64,000 bases of DNA from a virus. Location: IMG/VR virus record IMGVR_UViG_3300032287_003559, positions 1-64,000 of that record; one strand, written 5' to 3'. The stretch's first letter is position 1; each line of letters begins with the position of its first letter. A model generated the notes under the pieces. It ran no database searches and was not told where the DNA came from. It saw nothing but the letters and a program-made list of their open reading frames with translations. Shown in pieces: positions 32,807 through 41,645 of this stretch. Both the position numbers and the translations under genes were made by a program.

Positions 32807-34222
32807 ATGCTTAATCCATTTTTTCTTCAAGGTTCTGAATCAGAGAGAAATCTTATTCAAGATTTGGTCAATGAACAATTGAGAATGTATGGAATTGAAG
32901 TTTATTATTTGCCAAGAAAGTATATTACACAAAAAACTGTTATAAAAGAAGTTATAGAATCTTCGTTTGAAGATGCTTATCCAATAGAAGCTTATCTAGT
33001 AAGTTATGAGGGATATGGAGATAATCCAACTATTCTTTCAAAATTTGGAATTCAAGCACTTAATGAATTAACTTTAACCATATCAAGAGAGAGATTTGAA
33101 ACATATATTTCTCCTCTTATGAAAAATGAACAAAATATTCGATTATCTACTAGACCGAAAGAAGGAGATTTAATTTATTTTCCTCTTGGAGATCGTTTGT
33201 TTGAAATAAAATATGTCGAACATGAACAACCATTCTATCAAATTAATGGAAATACTAGTTATGATTTACGATGCGAATTATTCAGATATGAAGACGAAGT
33301 AATTGATACCGGAATATCTGAGATTGATAATTATATTGGTGGAACTGGTACAGGCGATGTAGATTATGAAACTAATGTTTACGCATCGATTCAAACATTA
33401 ACTCTTGTTGGGACTGCATCGACTGCATCTGCAATAACTACATTGGTTAACAATGGTATAAGATTCTTTACTGTTACTAATAGGGGTGGTGGATACTCTT
33501 ATCCACCAAGAGTTGCAATTTCTTCTGCACCAACGGGCGGTATGACTGGTGTAGGATCAGCAACAATGATTGGTGGTATTGTTGTTTGCGACAGGAATGT
33601 TAATCCCAATTTAAAATCAGTTCAATCTGTGGAAGTTATAAACCCAGGATATGGATACACTATTGCACCTAAAGTTGCATTTTTTGGTGATGGTGTTGGA
33701 GCGGCGGCGACAGCAACAATTGGTAGTGGAATCGTAGGAGTAATAACGGTTACAAACGGAGGATCTGGATATACATCTCCACCGCCAATCACATTTGTGG
33801 GGATTTCGACTGTTTCTGCTGCTGCCACAGCAGTAGTAAGCTCCGCCGGAACTATTACGCAAATAAGAATAACGAATGCTGGTCTTGGATATTCACAGGC
33901 ACCAACAATTATAATAGGAAATCCTTCAACAACTTCCAGTGGAGATTATATTTTTAATGAAATAATAACAGGATCAATAAGCAACACTACAGCAAGAGTT
34001 AGATCGTGGAATTCTGTGACTAATAAACTTGAAATTTCAAATGTATCTGGAGAATTTGCAATTTCAGAATCTATTATTGGATCAGATTCTGGCGCTTCGC
34101 ATGTATTAAGAGTAGTTGATTCAACCCCAGTCAATGATGGATTTTCAGATAATAAAAATATAGAAACAGAAGCAGATTCAATCATAGATTTTAGTGAGAT
34201 AAATCCGTTCGGAATGCCGTAG
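32807..34222 (+). CDS. 14: Neck protein gp14 with inserted GSGY repeats
   Basis: 471 residues against 256 in T4. Residues 1-175 (SERNLIQDLVNEQLRMYGIE; PRKYITQKTVIKEVIESSFE; GDLIYFPLGDRLFEIKYVEH; YDLRCELFRYEDEVIDTGIS) are the gp14 core. From about 190 to 390 at least four GSGY-type units follow (VTNRGGGYSYPPRVAI, VINPGYGYTIAPKVAF, VTNGGSGYTSPPPITF, ITNAGLGYSQAPTIII), the same module as in gp7, gp8 and the DUF4815 protein. A short C-terminal part ends SEINPFGMP. gp14 joins the tail to the filled head; the repeats could form neck appendages or whisker-like decoration (inference). Confidence 0.9.
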   Translation: MLNPFFLQGSESERNLIQDLVNEQLRMYGIEVYYLPRKYITQKTVIKEVIESSFEDAYPIEAYLVSYEGYGDNPTILSKFGIQALNELTLTISRERFETYISPLMKNEQNIRLSTRPKEGDLIYFPLGDRLFEIKYVEHEQPFYQINGNTSYDLRCELFRYEDEVIDTGISEIDNYIGGTGTGDVDYETNVYASIQTLTLVGTASTASAITTLVNNGIRFFTVTNRGGGYSYPPRVAISSAPTGGMTGVGSATMIGGIVVCDRNVNPNLKSVQSVEVINPGYGYTIAPKVAFFGDGVGAAATATIGSGIVGVITVTNGGSGYTSPPPITFVGISTVSAAATAVVSSAGTITQIRITNAGLGYSQAPTIIIGNPSTTSSGDYIFNEIITGSISNTTARVRSWNSVTNKLEISNVSGEFAISESIIGSDSGASHVLRVVDSTPVNDGFSDNKNIETEADSIIDFSEINPFGMP

Positions 34223-34230
34223 TATAAATA
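34223..34230 (+). promoter_or_regulatory. Late promoter box upstream of gene 15
   Basis: Perfect T4-type TATAAATA, directly after the gene 14 stop and 40 bases before the gene 15 ATG. Confidence 0.75.
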
Positions 34231-34270
34231 TATTTTATTATGATCAAATACTAGTAAAAAATTTATAGCA

Positions 34271-35272
34271 ATGTTTGAATATTTTTATAACGAAATCTTA
34301 AGAAAAACCGTAATTGCTTTTGGTTCTTTATTTAATGGTATAGAAATAAAGCATACGAATACATCAGATAATGTTGTTAGTGTTATAAAAGTTCCACTTG
34401 CGTATGGACCAACACAAAAGTTTTTGGCTAGACTTGAGCAATCTGCAGATCTTAGTCAAAAAACTCAAATAACTTTACCAAGAATGTCATTTGAGTTTAC
34501 TGGATTGACTTATGATGCAACAAGAAAAGTCACAACAACTCAAACATTTACTGTAAAAGATTCCACTGACGGCACAGAAACGAAGAAAGTTTTTATGCCT
34601 GTTCCATATAATATGCAATTTGAATTAAGCATTATGTCAAAACTTAATGATGATTGCCTTCAAATAGTTGAGCAAATTTTACCTTATTTTCAACCAGCTT
34701 ATTCTTTAACAGTTGAACTATTAGACAACATTAATGAAAAAAGGGATATTCCAATAGTTTTAGAAAATATAACTATGCAGGATGACTATGAGGGCAATTT
34801 TACTACTAGAAGAGTTTTAATTTACACTCTAAGATTTACAGCAAAAACATATTTGTTTGGACCTGTTGCCTCTGCAACGAAGGATGTTATCAAAAGAGCT
34901 TCTATTGGATATATTTCGGGCGGAACTACTTCCTCTCCAAAAAGAGAAGTTGTATATGCTTCCGAACCTAGAGCAATTAAGAACTATACCGGAATTGTTG
35001 TTGCAAACATCACTAAAGATATTGGAACGTCAGATACACTAATTTCAGTAAATAATGCAAGTCAAATTAGTGCAAATAGTTACATTGAGATTGAGGGTGA
35101 AGAAATTTACATTAAATCAAAATCTGGAAATGTTCTTACAGTTGAAAGAGGTAGAGATGGGACAAATATTATCTCGCATATTTCTGGAGCAGAAGTCAAA
35201 TCAATCACTACTGCAGACAATCTTCTAATTGAAGAAGGTGACGATTTTGGATTTAGTGGATCAATCGTATAA
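34271..35272 (+). CDS. 15: Tail sheath terminator/stabiliser gp15
   Basis: 333 residues (T4 gp15: 272). The N-terminal MFEYFYNEILRKTVIAFGSL, PLAYGPTQKFLARLEQ and PRMSFEFTGLTYDATRKV are highly characteristic. gp15 caps the tail tube/sheath and docks the tail to gp13/gp14. The extra C-terminal ~85 residues contain SANSYIEIEGEEIYIKSKSG and ERGRDGTNIISHISGAEV, an 'I.GE.I.I......RG..GT' module also found in gp7 and the DUF4815 protein. It is followed ten bases later by gene 16. Confidence 0.93.
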   Translation: MFEYFYNEILRKTVIAFGSLFNGIEIKHTNTSDNVVSVIKVPLAYGPTQKFLARLEQSADLSQKTQITLPRMSFEFTGLTYDATRKVTTTQTFTVKDSTDGTETKKVFMPVPYNMQFELSIMSKLNDDCLQIVEQILPYFQPAYSLTVELLDNINEKRDIPIVLENITMQDDYEGNFTTRRVLIYTLRFTAKTYLFGPVASATKDVIKRASIGYISGGTTSSPKREVVYASEPRAIKNYTGIVVANITKDIGTSDTLISVNNASQISANSYIEIEGEEIYIKSKSGNVLTVERGRDGTNIISHISGAEVKSITTADNLLIEEGDDFGFSGSIV

Positions 35273-35281
35273 AAAATTAAC

Positions 35282-35731
35282 ATGAAAATGACAAAAAAAT
35301 TTGATGATTTGAATGATGCATTTAATATTGCGGGAGAAATAATTTCTACTGATTCGGAAACTAATATTGAAAAAATAGAAAATAAAGTAGAAAATATTGC
35401 AAACATATCTGAAGATATTAAAAAAGATTATGATTATACTAGAGGTAATCTCTATTCTTTAATAGAAAAGGGGCAAGAAGCAATCAATGGAATTTTGGAA
35501 CTAGCACAAGAAAGTGAAATGCCTCGTGCTTATGAAGTCGCTGGACAACTTATAAAAAATGTTGCAGATATTGCAGATAAATTGATGGATCTTCAAAAGA
35601 AACTCAAAGATATTGATGAAAATACCTCAAATAAAGGACCAACGACAGTTAACAATGCTTTATTTGTTGGATCCACCGCAGAGCTAGCGAAACTTTTAAA
35701 GCAACAGTCTCAAGACACAAAAAATCAATAA
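35282..35731 (+). CDS. 16: Terminase small subunit gp16
   Basis: 149 residues (T4 gp16: 164). The conserved core YTRGNLYSLIEKGQEAINGI and SEMPRAYEVAGQLIKNVADI is that of gp16, and the C-terminus ends with the usual NNALFVGSTAELAKLLK. An N-terminal helical region (residues 5-55) precedes it. gp16 recognises concatemeric DNA and stimulates the gp17 ATPase. In T4 it directly precedes 17; here a 558-codon gene intervenes. Confidence 0.9.
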   Translation: MKMTKKFDDLNDAFNIAGEIISTDSETNIEKIENKVENIANISEDIKKDYDYTRGNLYSLIEKGQEAINGILELAQESEMPRAYEVAGQLIKNVADIADKLMDLQKKLKDIDENTSNKGPTTVNNALFVGSTAELAKLLKQQSQDTKNQ

Positions 35732-35734
35732 ATA
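35727..35734 (+). promoter_or_regulatory. Putative late promoter box
   Basis: AATAAATA overlapping the gene 16 stop, 22 bases before the ATG at 35757. Confidence 0.65.
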
Positions 35735-35756
35735 TAAAAAGATTCAGAGTATATAA

Positions 35757-37433
35757 ATGCAAAGGTTTAAACCACATAAAACGGTTGAGCAAATAGCAAA
35801 AAAACATCGTTTAGACGTTGCATTTATACAAAAGCAACTTGATATTGGAGAGCCTATAGAACACGAGCATACTAATGACCATGCTCTTGCAAGAGATATT
35901 GCTCTTCAACATTTGGATGAAATTCCAGACTATTATACTCGTCTTAAAAAAATGGAAGCATCTGCAAAGAAAGAACATAAAAAATTTAAAGATGTAAAAG
36001 AATCTCACGAAGAACAAAGATATTGTCCATTATGTGATAAAAGAGAAACTAGATCGGAGTGTAGTTATGGGGAAAAAGCATGGGATAAGGTATCCGTAAA
36101 AGATGAAGAATATTCAATGGTTCGCTCAGAATTAAAAACTATGGCGGATGCTATTAAGAGATTGGAAATGAAAGTTGGAAAAGGTGAAGGAAATTTAGAA
36201 GCATGGGTACAATCAAAAATCACTAAAGCAGCAGATTATATCGATACTGCAGCAGACTATGTTACAAACGAAGAAATAGAAGAGTCATGCTGGAAGGGAT
36301 ATAAGCAGATAGGAATGAAGAAAAAAGGAAAAAAAACTGTACCAAATTGCGTACCAGAAGAAACTAAATTGGTAGAAAAGATTATTGCTGAGATTATTGA
36401 GGAATCAAAATCGGGAGATTCTTCTCTGCACGATTGGTTCACCAAAAGTAAATCATCGGATGGAAAACCAGGGTGGGTTCAATTAGGTGGAAAATATGCA
36501 GGAAAACCATGTGCAAAACAACCGGGACAAACAACAAAACCAAAATGCGGTAGTTCCAAAATGTCTGCAGAAATGTCCCCAGAAGAGGAAGAAAGAGCTG
36601 CAAGAAGAAAAAGAAAGGAAGATCCAAATCCAGAGAGATCTGGTAAAGCAAGAAATGTTGCAACCGAAGAATACGTCGATGAGGATGCATGTAAAGAAAA
36701 AGTAAAATCGAGATATAAAATTTGGCCAAGTGCATATGCATCTGGAGCACTTGTAAAGTGCCGTAAAGTTGGATCTAAAAATTGGGGCAATAAGTCAAAG
36801 TCTAAAAATGAAGACGTTACTATTGAAGATTTGAATGGTAACACATTTGCAGAAGTTATTGATGTTATTAAACCAGATCCAATTAAAGGTTTTAAATCCC
36901 AGATAGAAGAAGCAACAAGACTTCAATCTGAAACTGGAAATATCATTGCGGTTGTTTTAAGTTGGAGGGGAAAAACATATTCAATTAGAATGTTTTTCCC
37001 ACAAGTATCAATTCCATCAAAAAAAGAAGTAACCTCAGAAATACAAAAAATATACCCAGGATCTATTGTTTTGCAATTCAATGTTTCATCAATTCAAGCG
37101 GGAATGCCGCTCATTCAAGTAGTAAATTCTAAATCAAAAAATTATCTTTTAAACAACAAAACAATTGGTGAAGAAACTATAGAAGAAGTTGCTGCATGGC
37201 AGCGTAAGGAAGGAAAAAACCAAAGTGGTGGACTTAATGAAAAGGGAAGAAAATCTTACGAAAGAGAAAATCCGGGAAGTGACCTTAAAGCGCCAAGCAA
37301 AAAAGTAGGAAATCCGCGTAGAGCATCATTCTGCGCCAGAATGAGGGGAATGAAAAACAAATTGACTTCAGCAAAAACTGCAAATGATCCAAATTCAAGA
37401 ATTAATAAATCACTTAGAGCCTGGAATTGTTAA
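35757..37433 (+). CDS. Mosaic protein with DUF5661- and DUF6321-like parts
   Basis: 558 residues made of distinct small modules. Residues ~1-65 (MQRFKPHKTVEQIAKKHRLD; HTNDHALARDIALQHLDEIP) look like DUF5661. A Cys-rich patch follows near 90 (RYCPLCDKRETRSEC), then SLHDWFTKSKSSDGKPGWVQ with PCAKQPGQTTKPKCGSSK (~223-265), DACKEKVKSRYKIWPSAYAS with GALVKCRKVG (~308-340), a middle alpha/beta part (360-460), and a C-terminal DUF6321-like segment (GGLNEKGRKSYERENPGSDL; RRASFCARMRGMKNKLTSAK). Several modules are basic with paired cysteines, suggesting nucleic-acid binding. It has its own late box and lies between the terminase subunits, so a packaging or virion role is plausible. No enzyme motif recognised. 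Confidence 0.7.
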   Translation: MQRFKPHKTVEQIAKKHRLDVAFIQKQLDIGEPIEHEHTNDHALARDIALQHLDEIPDYYTRLKKMEASAKKEHKKFKDVKESHEEQRYCPLCDKRETRSECSYGEKAWDKVSVKDEEYSMVRSELKTMADAIKRLEMKVGKGEGNLEAWVQSKITKAADYIDTAADYVTNEEIEESCWKGYKQIGMKKKGKKTVPNCVPEETKLVEKIIAEIIEESKSGDSSLHDWFTKSKSSDGKPGWVQLGGKYAGKPCAKQPGQTTKPKCGSSKMSAEMSPEEEERAARRKRKEDPNPERSGKARNVATEEYVDEDACKEKVKSRYKIWPSAYASGALVKCRKVGSKNWGNKSKSKNEDVTIEDLNGNTFAEVIDVIKPDPIKGFKSQIEEATRLQSETGNIIAVVLSWRGKTYSIRMFFPQVSIPSKKEVTSEIQKIYPGSIVLQFNVSSIQAGMPLIQVVNSKSKNYLLNNKTIGEETIEEVAAWQRKEGKNQSGGLNEKGRKSYERENPGSDLKAPSKKVGNPRRASFCARMRGMKNKLTSAKTANDPNSRINKSLRAWNC

Positions 37434-37450
37434 TATAAGAGAAATTTATT

Positions 37451-39100
37451 ATGGCCGATGATATTTACTTAGGTAATCCTAATCTAAAAAAAGCAAATAC
37501 TGCTATAGAATTTACTCAAGATCAAATTCTTGAGTTTGTAAAATGTAAAAATGATCCAGTTTATTTTGCAAAAAATTATGTGAAGATTGTCACATTGGAT
37601 CATGGTCTTATGCCTTTTGAAATGTACCCATTTCAAGAAAAATTGGTTAATAACTTTCATAAGCATAGGTTTAATATTTGCAAGATGCCGCGCCAGACCG
37701 GAAAGTCAACTACTGTGGTATCTTTTCTTTTACACTATGCAGTTTTTAACGATAATGTAAATATTGGTATTCTTGCAAACAAAGCAGCTACTGCTAGAGA
37801 ATTATTAGATAGACTTCAAACAGCTTATGAGAATCTTCCCAAATGGATGCAGCAAGGAATCATCTCTTGGAACAAAGGATCTTTGGAACTGGAAAATGGA
37901 AGTAAAATCTTGGCTGCTTCTACTTCTGCTTCTGCGGTTAGGGGCATGTCTTTCAATATCCTATTTTTGGACGAATTTGCGTTCGTTCCGAATCACATTG
38001 CAGATTCGTTCTTTGCTTCTGTTTATCCTACAATTACTTCGGGCAAAAACACAAAAGTAATCATTGTTTCTACACCGCACGGTATGAATCATTTTTACCG
38101 AATGTGGCATGATGCTGAAAAAGGAAAAAACGAATATGTCTTTACAGATGTTCATTGGAGTGAAGTTCCGGGAAGAGATGAACAATGGAAGGCACAAACC
38201 ATTGCAAATACTTCAGAGCAACAATTTAAAGTAGAATTTGAGTGCGAATTTCTTGGATCTGTTGATACTTTGATTGCCCCATCAAAACTTAGAAGCCTTG
38301 TCTATGACCATCCTAAGACTCGTAGCGCGGGTTTAGATGTTTATTTGGATCCGGTAGATCAACATGATTATTTAATTACTGTAGACGTTGCTAGGGGTGT
38401 TGGAAATGATTATTCGGCATTTACTGTTGTAGATATAACTCAATTTCCTCATAGAGTTGTTGCAAAATATAGAAATAATGAAATAAAACCGATGCTTTTT
38501 CCAAGCATAATTCATGAGACAGCAATTGCTTATAATGATGCATATATTCTCTGTGAAGTAAATGATGTTGGAGATCAAGTAGCAAGTATTCTCCAGTATG
38601 ACTTAGAGTATAATAATCTTCTTATGTGCTCTATGAGAGGAAGAGCTGGTCAAATTGTTGGGCAAGGATTTAGTGGAAAGAAAACACAACTTGGAGTTAA
38701 GATGTCCAAAACTGTAAAAAAAGTTGGATGTCTTAATCTCAAGACTATGATAGAAGAAAATAAATTATATTTGAACGATTATGAAATAATTAGTGAACTT
38801 ACAACTTTTATTCAGAAGCACAATTCATTTGAAGCTGAAGAGGGATGTAATGACGATTTGGCAATGTGTTTGGTAATTTATGCATGGTTAGTTGCTCAAG
38901 ATTATTTTAAAGAGTTAACTGATCAAGATGTAAGAAAACGTCTTTATGAAGAGCAAAAAAATCAAATAGAACAGGATATGTCCCCATTTGGATTCATATC
39001 AGATGGATTAGATGAAGAAAGTTTTGTAGATGTTGATGGAGATAGGTGGCATCTTGATGAGTATGGTGATATGGCTCATATGTGGAATTATATGACGTAA
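37451..39100 (+). CDS. 17: Terminase large subunit gp17
   Basis: 549 residues (T4 gp17: 610). ATPase domain: adenine/Q motif region near 56-66 (MYPFQEKLVNN), Walker A MPRQTGKSTT (~77-86), Walker B NILFLDEFAF (~168-177), coupling motif VIIVSTPHG (~198-206). Nuclease domain: TVDVARGVGNDYSAF (~312-326), with the catalytic Asp pair, and a final EGCNDDLAMCLVI (~465-477). It packages DNA into the prohead through the gp20 portal and cuts the concatemer at headful. The C-terminus WHLDEYGDMAHMWNYMT is acidic/aromatic. Confidence 0.96.
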   Translation: MADDIYLGNPNLKKANTAIEFTQDQILEFVKCKNDPVYFAKNYVKIVTLDHGLMPFEMYPFQEKLVNNFHKHRFNICKMPRQTGKSTTVVSFLLHYAVFNDNVNIGILANKAATARELLDRLQTAYENLPKWMQQGIISWNKGSLELENGSKILAASTSASAVRGMSFNILFLDEFAFVPNHIADSFFASVYPTITSGKNTKVIIVSTPHGMNHFYRMWHDAEKGKNEYVFTDVHWSEVPGRDEQWKAQTIANTSEQQFKVEFECEFLGSVDTLIAPSKLRSLVYDHPKTRSAGLDVYLDPVDQHDYLITVDVARGVGNDYSAFTVVDITQFPHRVVAKYRNNEIKPMLFPSIIHETAIAYNDAYILCEVNDVGDQVASILQYDLEYNNLLMCSMRGRAGQIVGQGFSGKKTQLGVKMSKTVKKVGCLNLKTMIEENKLYLNDYEIISELTTFIQKHNSFEAEEGCNDDLAMCLVIYAWLVAQDYFKELTDQDVRKRLYEEQKNQIEQDMSPFGFISDGLDEESFVDVDGDRWHLDEYGDMAHMWNYMT

Positions 39101-39330
39101 TGGAATTAGATAAACAAATAAAACTTGGACATTTATTGCTCACCGATAGAAAATGTAGAGTTTGTGGCGAAATAAAGAATCTAACAGATGACTTTTATAG
39201 GACTAGAAAAAACCGAGGACCAGTTGCATCATCTTATTCTTATGAATGTAAAGATTGTACAGTAAAGAGGGTGATAGAAGCGAGAAGAAATAAGCCATAT
39301 CAAAGTGACTGGGAATACCCAAATTGGTAA
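39100..39330 (+). CDS. Small zinc-ribbon protein (HNH-like Cys pairs)
   Basis: 76 residues from ATG 39100, which overlaps the gp17 stop (TAATG). Two CxxC pairs: CRVCGEIKNL and YECKDCTVKR, 30 residues apart, with LTDDFYRTRKNRG between, a layout seen in the zinc-binding N-termini of phage HNH proteins; the HNH catalytic residues themselves are absent. It could be a stand-alone DNA-binding zinc ribbon or a relic of an endonuclease. From memory similar proteins follow gp17 in other cyanophages. Confidence 0.65.
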   Translation: MELDKQIKLGHLLLTDRKCRVCGEIKNLTDDFYRTRKNRGPVASSYSYECKDCTVKRVIEARRNKPYQSDWEYPNW

Positions 39331-39353
39331 GTAGTTCACCACACATTTCCCCA

Positions 39354-39404
39354 CCGTAAAGTAATTTTTTAATAAATATTTTCAGATAAACTGAGACTTT
39401 ACGG
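39354..39404 (+). promoter_or_regulatory. Inverted repeat bracketing the gene 18 late promoter
   Basis: CCGTAAAGT (39354-39362) and ACTTTACGG (39396-39404) are perfect 9-bp complements, 33 bases apart. The late box AATAAATA (39371-39378) lies between the arms, and the right arm covers the first bases of the gene 18 Shine-Dalgarno site (CGGAG). See findings for the proposed RBS switch. Confidence 0.7.
39371..39378 (+). promoter_or_regulatory. Late promoter box upstream of gene 18
   Basis: AATAAATA, 34 bases before the gene 18 ATG; expected start of transcription near 39384. Confidence 0.75.
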
Positions 39405-39412
39405 AGAAAAAC

Positions 39413-41611
39413 ATGGCGACTCCTCAATTATCTCCAGGCGTACTCGTCAGAGAGGTTGATCTAACAGTAGGAAGAGCTGATAATGTTTTAAATAACATTG
39501 GAGCAATTGCAGGTCCTTTCCCAATTGGACCCGTAGATTTTCCAATTGATATTGCAACCGAACAAGATTTAATCAATACTTTCGGCAAACCAATTTCATC
39601 AGACACACAATACGAATATTGGATGAGTGCATCCTCCTACCTTTCATATGGAGGGGTTCTAAAAGTTGTTAGAACTGATGGAGCAACTTTAAATAACGCC
39701 AATGCGGGTGTTGGTATTGGTACTACAGCTAGTGCTAAAATCAAAAATTATGATGATTACCTATCCAATTGGTCTGAAGCAACTAATTTCACTTATGCAG
39801 CAAAAAATCCAGGAACATGGGCAAACGGATTAAAAGTTTGCTTTATCGATAACTATGCTGACCAAACTATTGGTATTGCATCAACTAACCCAGGAAACCT
39901 AGGCGCTGCTATTGGACTTGGAGTTACTGCAACTCTTACAAACGTGGTCCTCTCAGGTGCAGGGTCAACATCGTTGTTTAATGGATATCTTAAAGGAATT
40001 ATTACTGGGGTTACTACAGATACTGTAGCAGGAAATAGTTCGATTGATGTTCATGTCATTTCTAGAGTTTCTTCTGCTGGAACAGAGACCTTCATCAATT
40101 ATGCTCAAGGAACTACTTCAGCATCATTCACAACTGCAAGTACAATTAGATTTATAAACACAACTGGAATTGCTACTGGAGCATCTGCAGCAACTGGAGT
40201 AACTCCATCATCAGTTGTTGACTGGTATGATCAACAAACTTTAGGTCTTACAAATAGCACAATTTTCTGGAAATCGATAGCACCAAAACCAACATCTAAT
40301 CAATATTCTATTGATAGATCTGGCGAAAACGATGCTATGCATATTGCCGTGGTTGATGACTTAGGAACAATCACAGGAAGCCAAGGAGCCTTAATTGAAA
40401 AGCACGTAGGCATTTCAAAGGCTCTTGATGCAGTGTCTTCGGTCAATTCCCCACAGAAAATATGGTATAAGCAGTATCTTGCAGATTTTTCAACACAAAT
40501 CTGGGCTGGGGTCAATCCATCATCTGGTGCGGATTCTTTCTGGGGAACTTCACCAAGAGCAATTGGATTCTCTACTTTCTTTACTCCATATACTACAGCA
40601 CAAGGTCTCTGGGGACAAAACGCACAAGGAATCAAATTCAGTGCAATTGGAAATAAAACTTATAACTTAAGTGGTGGAACCAACTACTCAGCTGCTGGCG
40701 GATATGCAGCCACTCTCGGAGATTTACAAAACTCATACAATCTTTTCTCAAATAAAGATAATATCCAAGTTGATTACTTGATCATGGGTCCTGGTTTGAC
40801 CAACAAATCAGATTCACAAGCAAAGGCAGGTTATCTAATATCTCTTGCTGATGGAAGAAAGGATTGTATGGCGGTTATTGGACCACATAGAGCGGATTTG
40901 ATTGGTGTTACAAACAATGTAACCCAAACAACTAACTTAATTAACTACTTTAGCCCCCTTTCCTCCTCATCATATGCAGTATTTGATAGTGGATATAAGT
41001 ACACTTATGATAGATTTAATAATAGATTCGTATATATTCCTTGCAATGCTGATGTTGCAGGTCTAATGTGCCGTACAAACATTGTTGCATATCCATGGTT
41101 CTCCCCTGCTGGACAGCAAAGAGGAGTTTTAAACAATGTTGTAAAACTTGCATATAATCCATCCAAAGCACAAAGAGATCAACTCTATCCATTAAGAATC
41201 AATTCGATTGTTACACAACCAGGAGTTGGGACACTTCTCTTTGGAGACAAAACTGCAATTGGTTATGCATCAGCTTTTGATCGTATTAATGTTCGCCGCC
41301 TGTTCCTTACGGTAGAGCAAGCGTTGCAAAAAGCAGCACAAGCTCAACTCTTTGAACTCAATGACGAACTAACAAGAGCAAACTTCAGAAACATTGTTGA
41401 ACCATACCTCCGTGATATTCAAGCAAAGAGAGGTCTTTATGGTTTCCTTGTTGTTTGCGATACTTCAAATAACACTCCAGATGTTATTGATAACAATGAA
41501 TTTAGAGCTGATATCTACCTGAAACCATCCAAGTCTATCAACTACGTCACTCTGACCTTTGTGGCCACCAGAACTGGTGTAAGTTTTGAAGAAGTTGCTG
41601 GTACAGTTTGA
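39413..41611 (+). CDS. 18: Tail sheath protein gp18
   Basis: 732 residues (T4 gp18: 659). Begins MATPQLSPGVLVREVDLTVG, the conserved sheath N-terminus ('SPGV.V.E.D'), and ends with KSINYVTLTFVATRTGVSFE, the conserved C-terminal strand that swaps between neighbouring subunits. The region NVRRLFLTVEQALQKAAQAQ with NDELTRANFRNIVEPYLRDI (~630-670) is also diagnostic. It forms the contractile sheath. A long variable segment (about residues 90-300) is Thr/Gly/Ser-rich and likely a surface domain. Confidence 0.96.
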   Translation: MATPQLSPGVLVREVDLTVGRADNVLNNIGAIAGPFPIGPVDFPIDIATEQDLINTFGKPISSDTQYEYWMSASSYLSYGGVLKVVRTDGATLNNANAGVGIGTTASAKIKNYDDYLSNWSEATNFTYAAKNPGTWANGLKVCFIDNYADQTIGIASTNPGNLGAAIGLGVTATLTNVVLSGAGSTSLFNGYLKGIITGVTTDTVAGNSSIDVHVISRVSSAGTETFINYAQGTTSASFTTASTIRFINTTGIATGASAATGVTPSSVVDWYDQQTLGLTNSTIFWKSIAPKPTSNQYSIDRSGENDAMHIAVVDDLGTITGSQGALIEKHVGISKALDAVSSVNSPQKIWYKQYLADFSTQIWAGVNPSSGADSFWGTSPRAIGFSTFFTPYTTAQGLWGQNAQGIKFSAIGNKTYNLSGGTNYSAAGGYAATLGDLQNSYNLFSNKDNIQVDYLIMGPGLTNKSDSQAKAGYLISLADGRKDCMAVIGPHRADLIGVTNNVTQTTNLINYFSPLSSSSYAVFDSGYKYTYDRFNNRFVYIPCNADVAGLMCRTNIVAYPWFSPAGQQRGVLNNVVKLAYNPSKAQRDQLYPLRINSIVTQPGVGTLLFGDKTAIGYASAFDRINVRRLFLTVEQALQKAAQAQLFELNDELTRANFRNIVEPYLRDIQAKRGLYGFLVVCDTSNNTPDVIDNNEFRADIYLKPSKSINYVTLTFVATRTGVSFEEVAGTV

Positions 41612-41645
41612 TTTTTAATTAAACCAAAAAAGGAGGAACTAAAAA

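Noticed and set aside
37827-38060. A 77-codon + frame inside gene 17
   Set aside because: Out-of-frame read of the conserved gp17 ATPase coding region.
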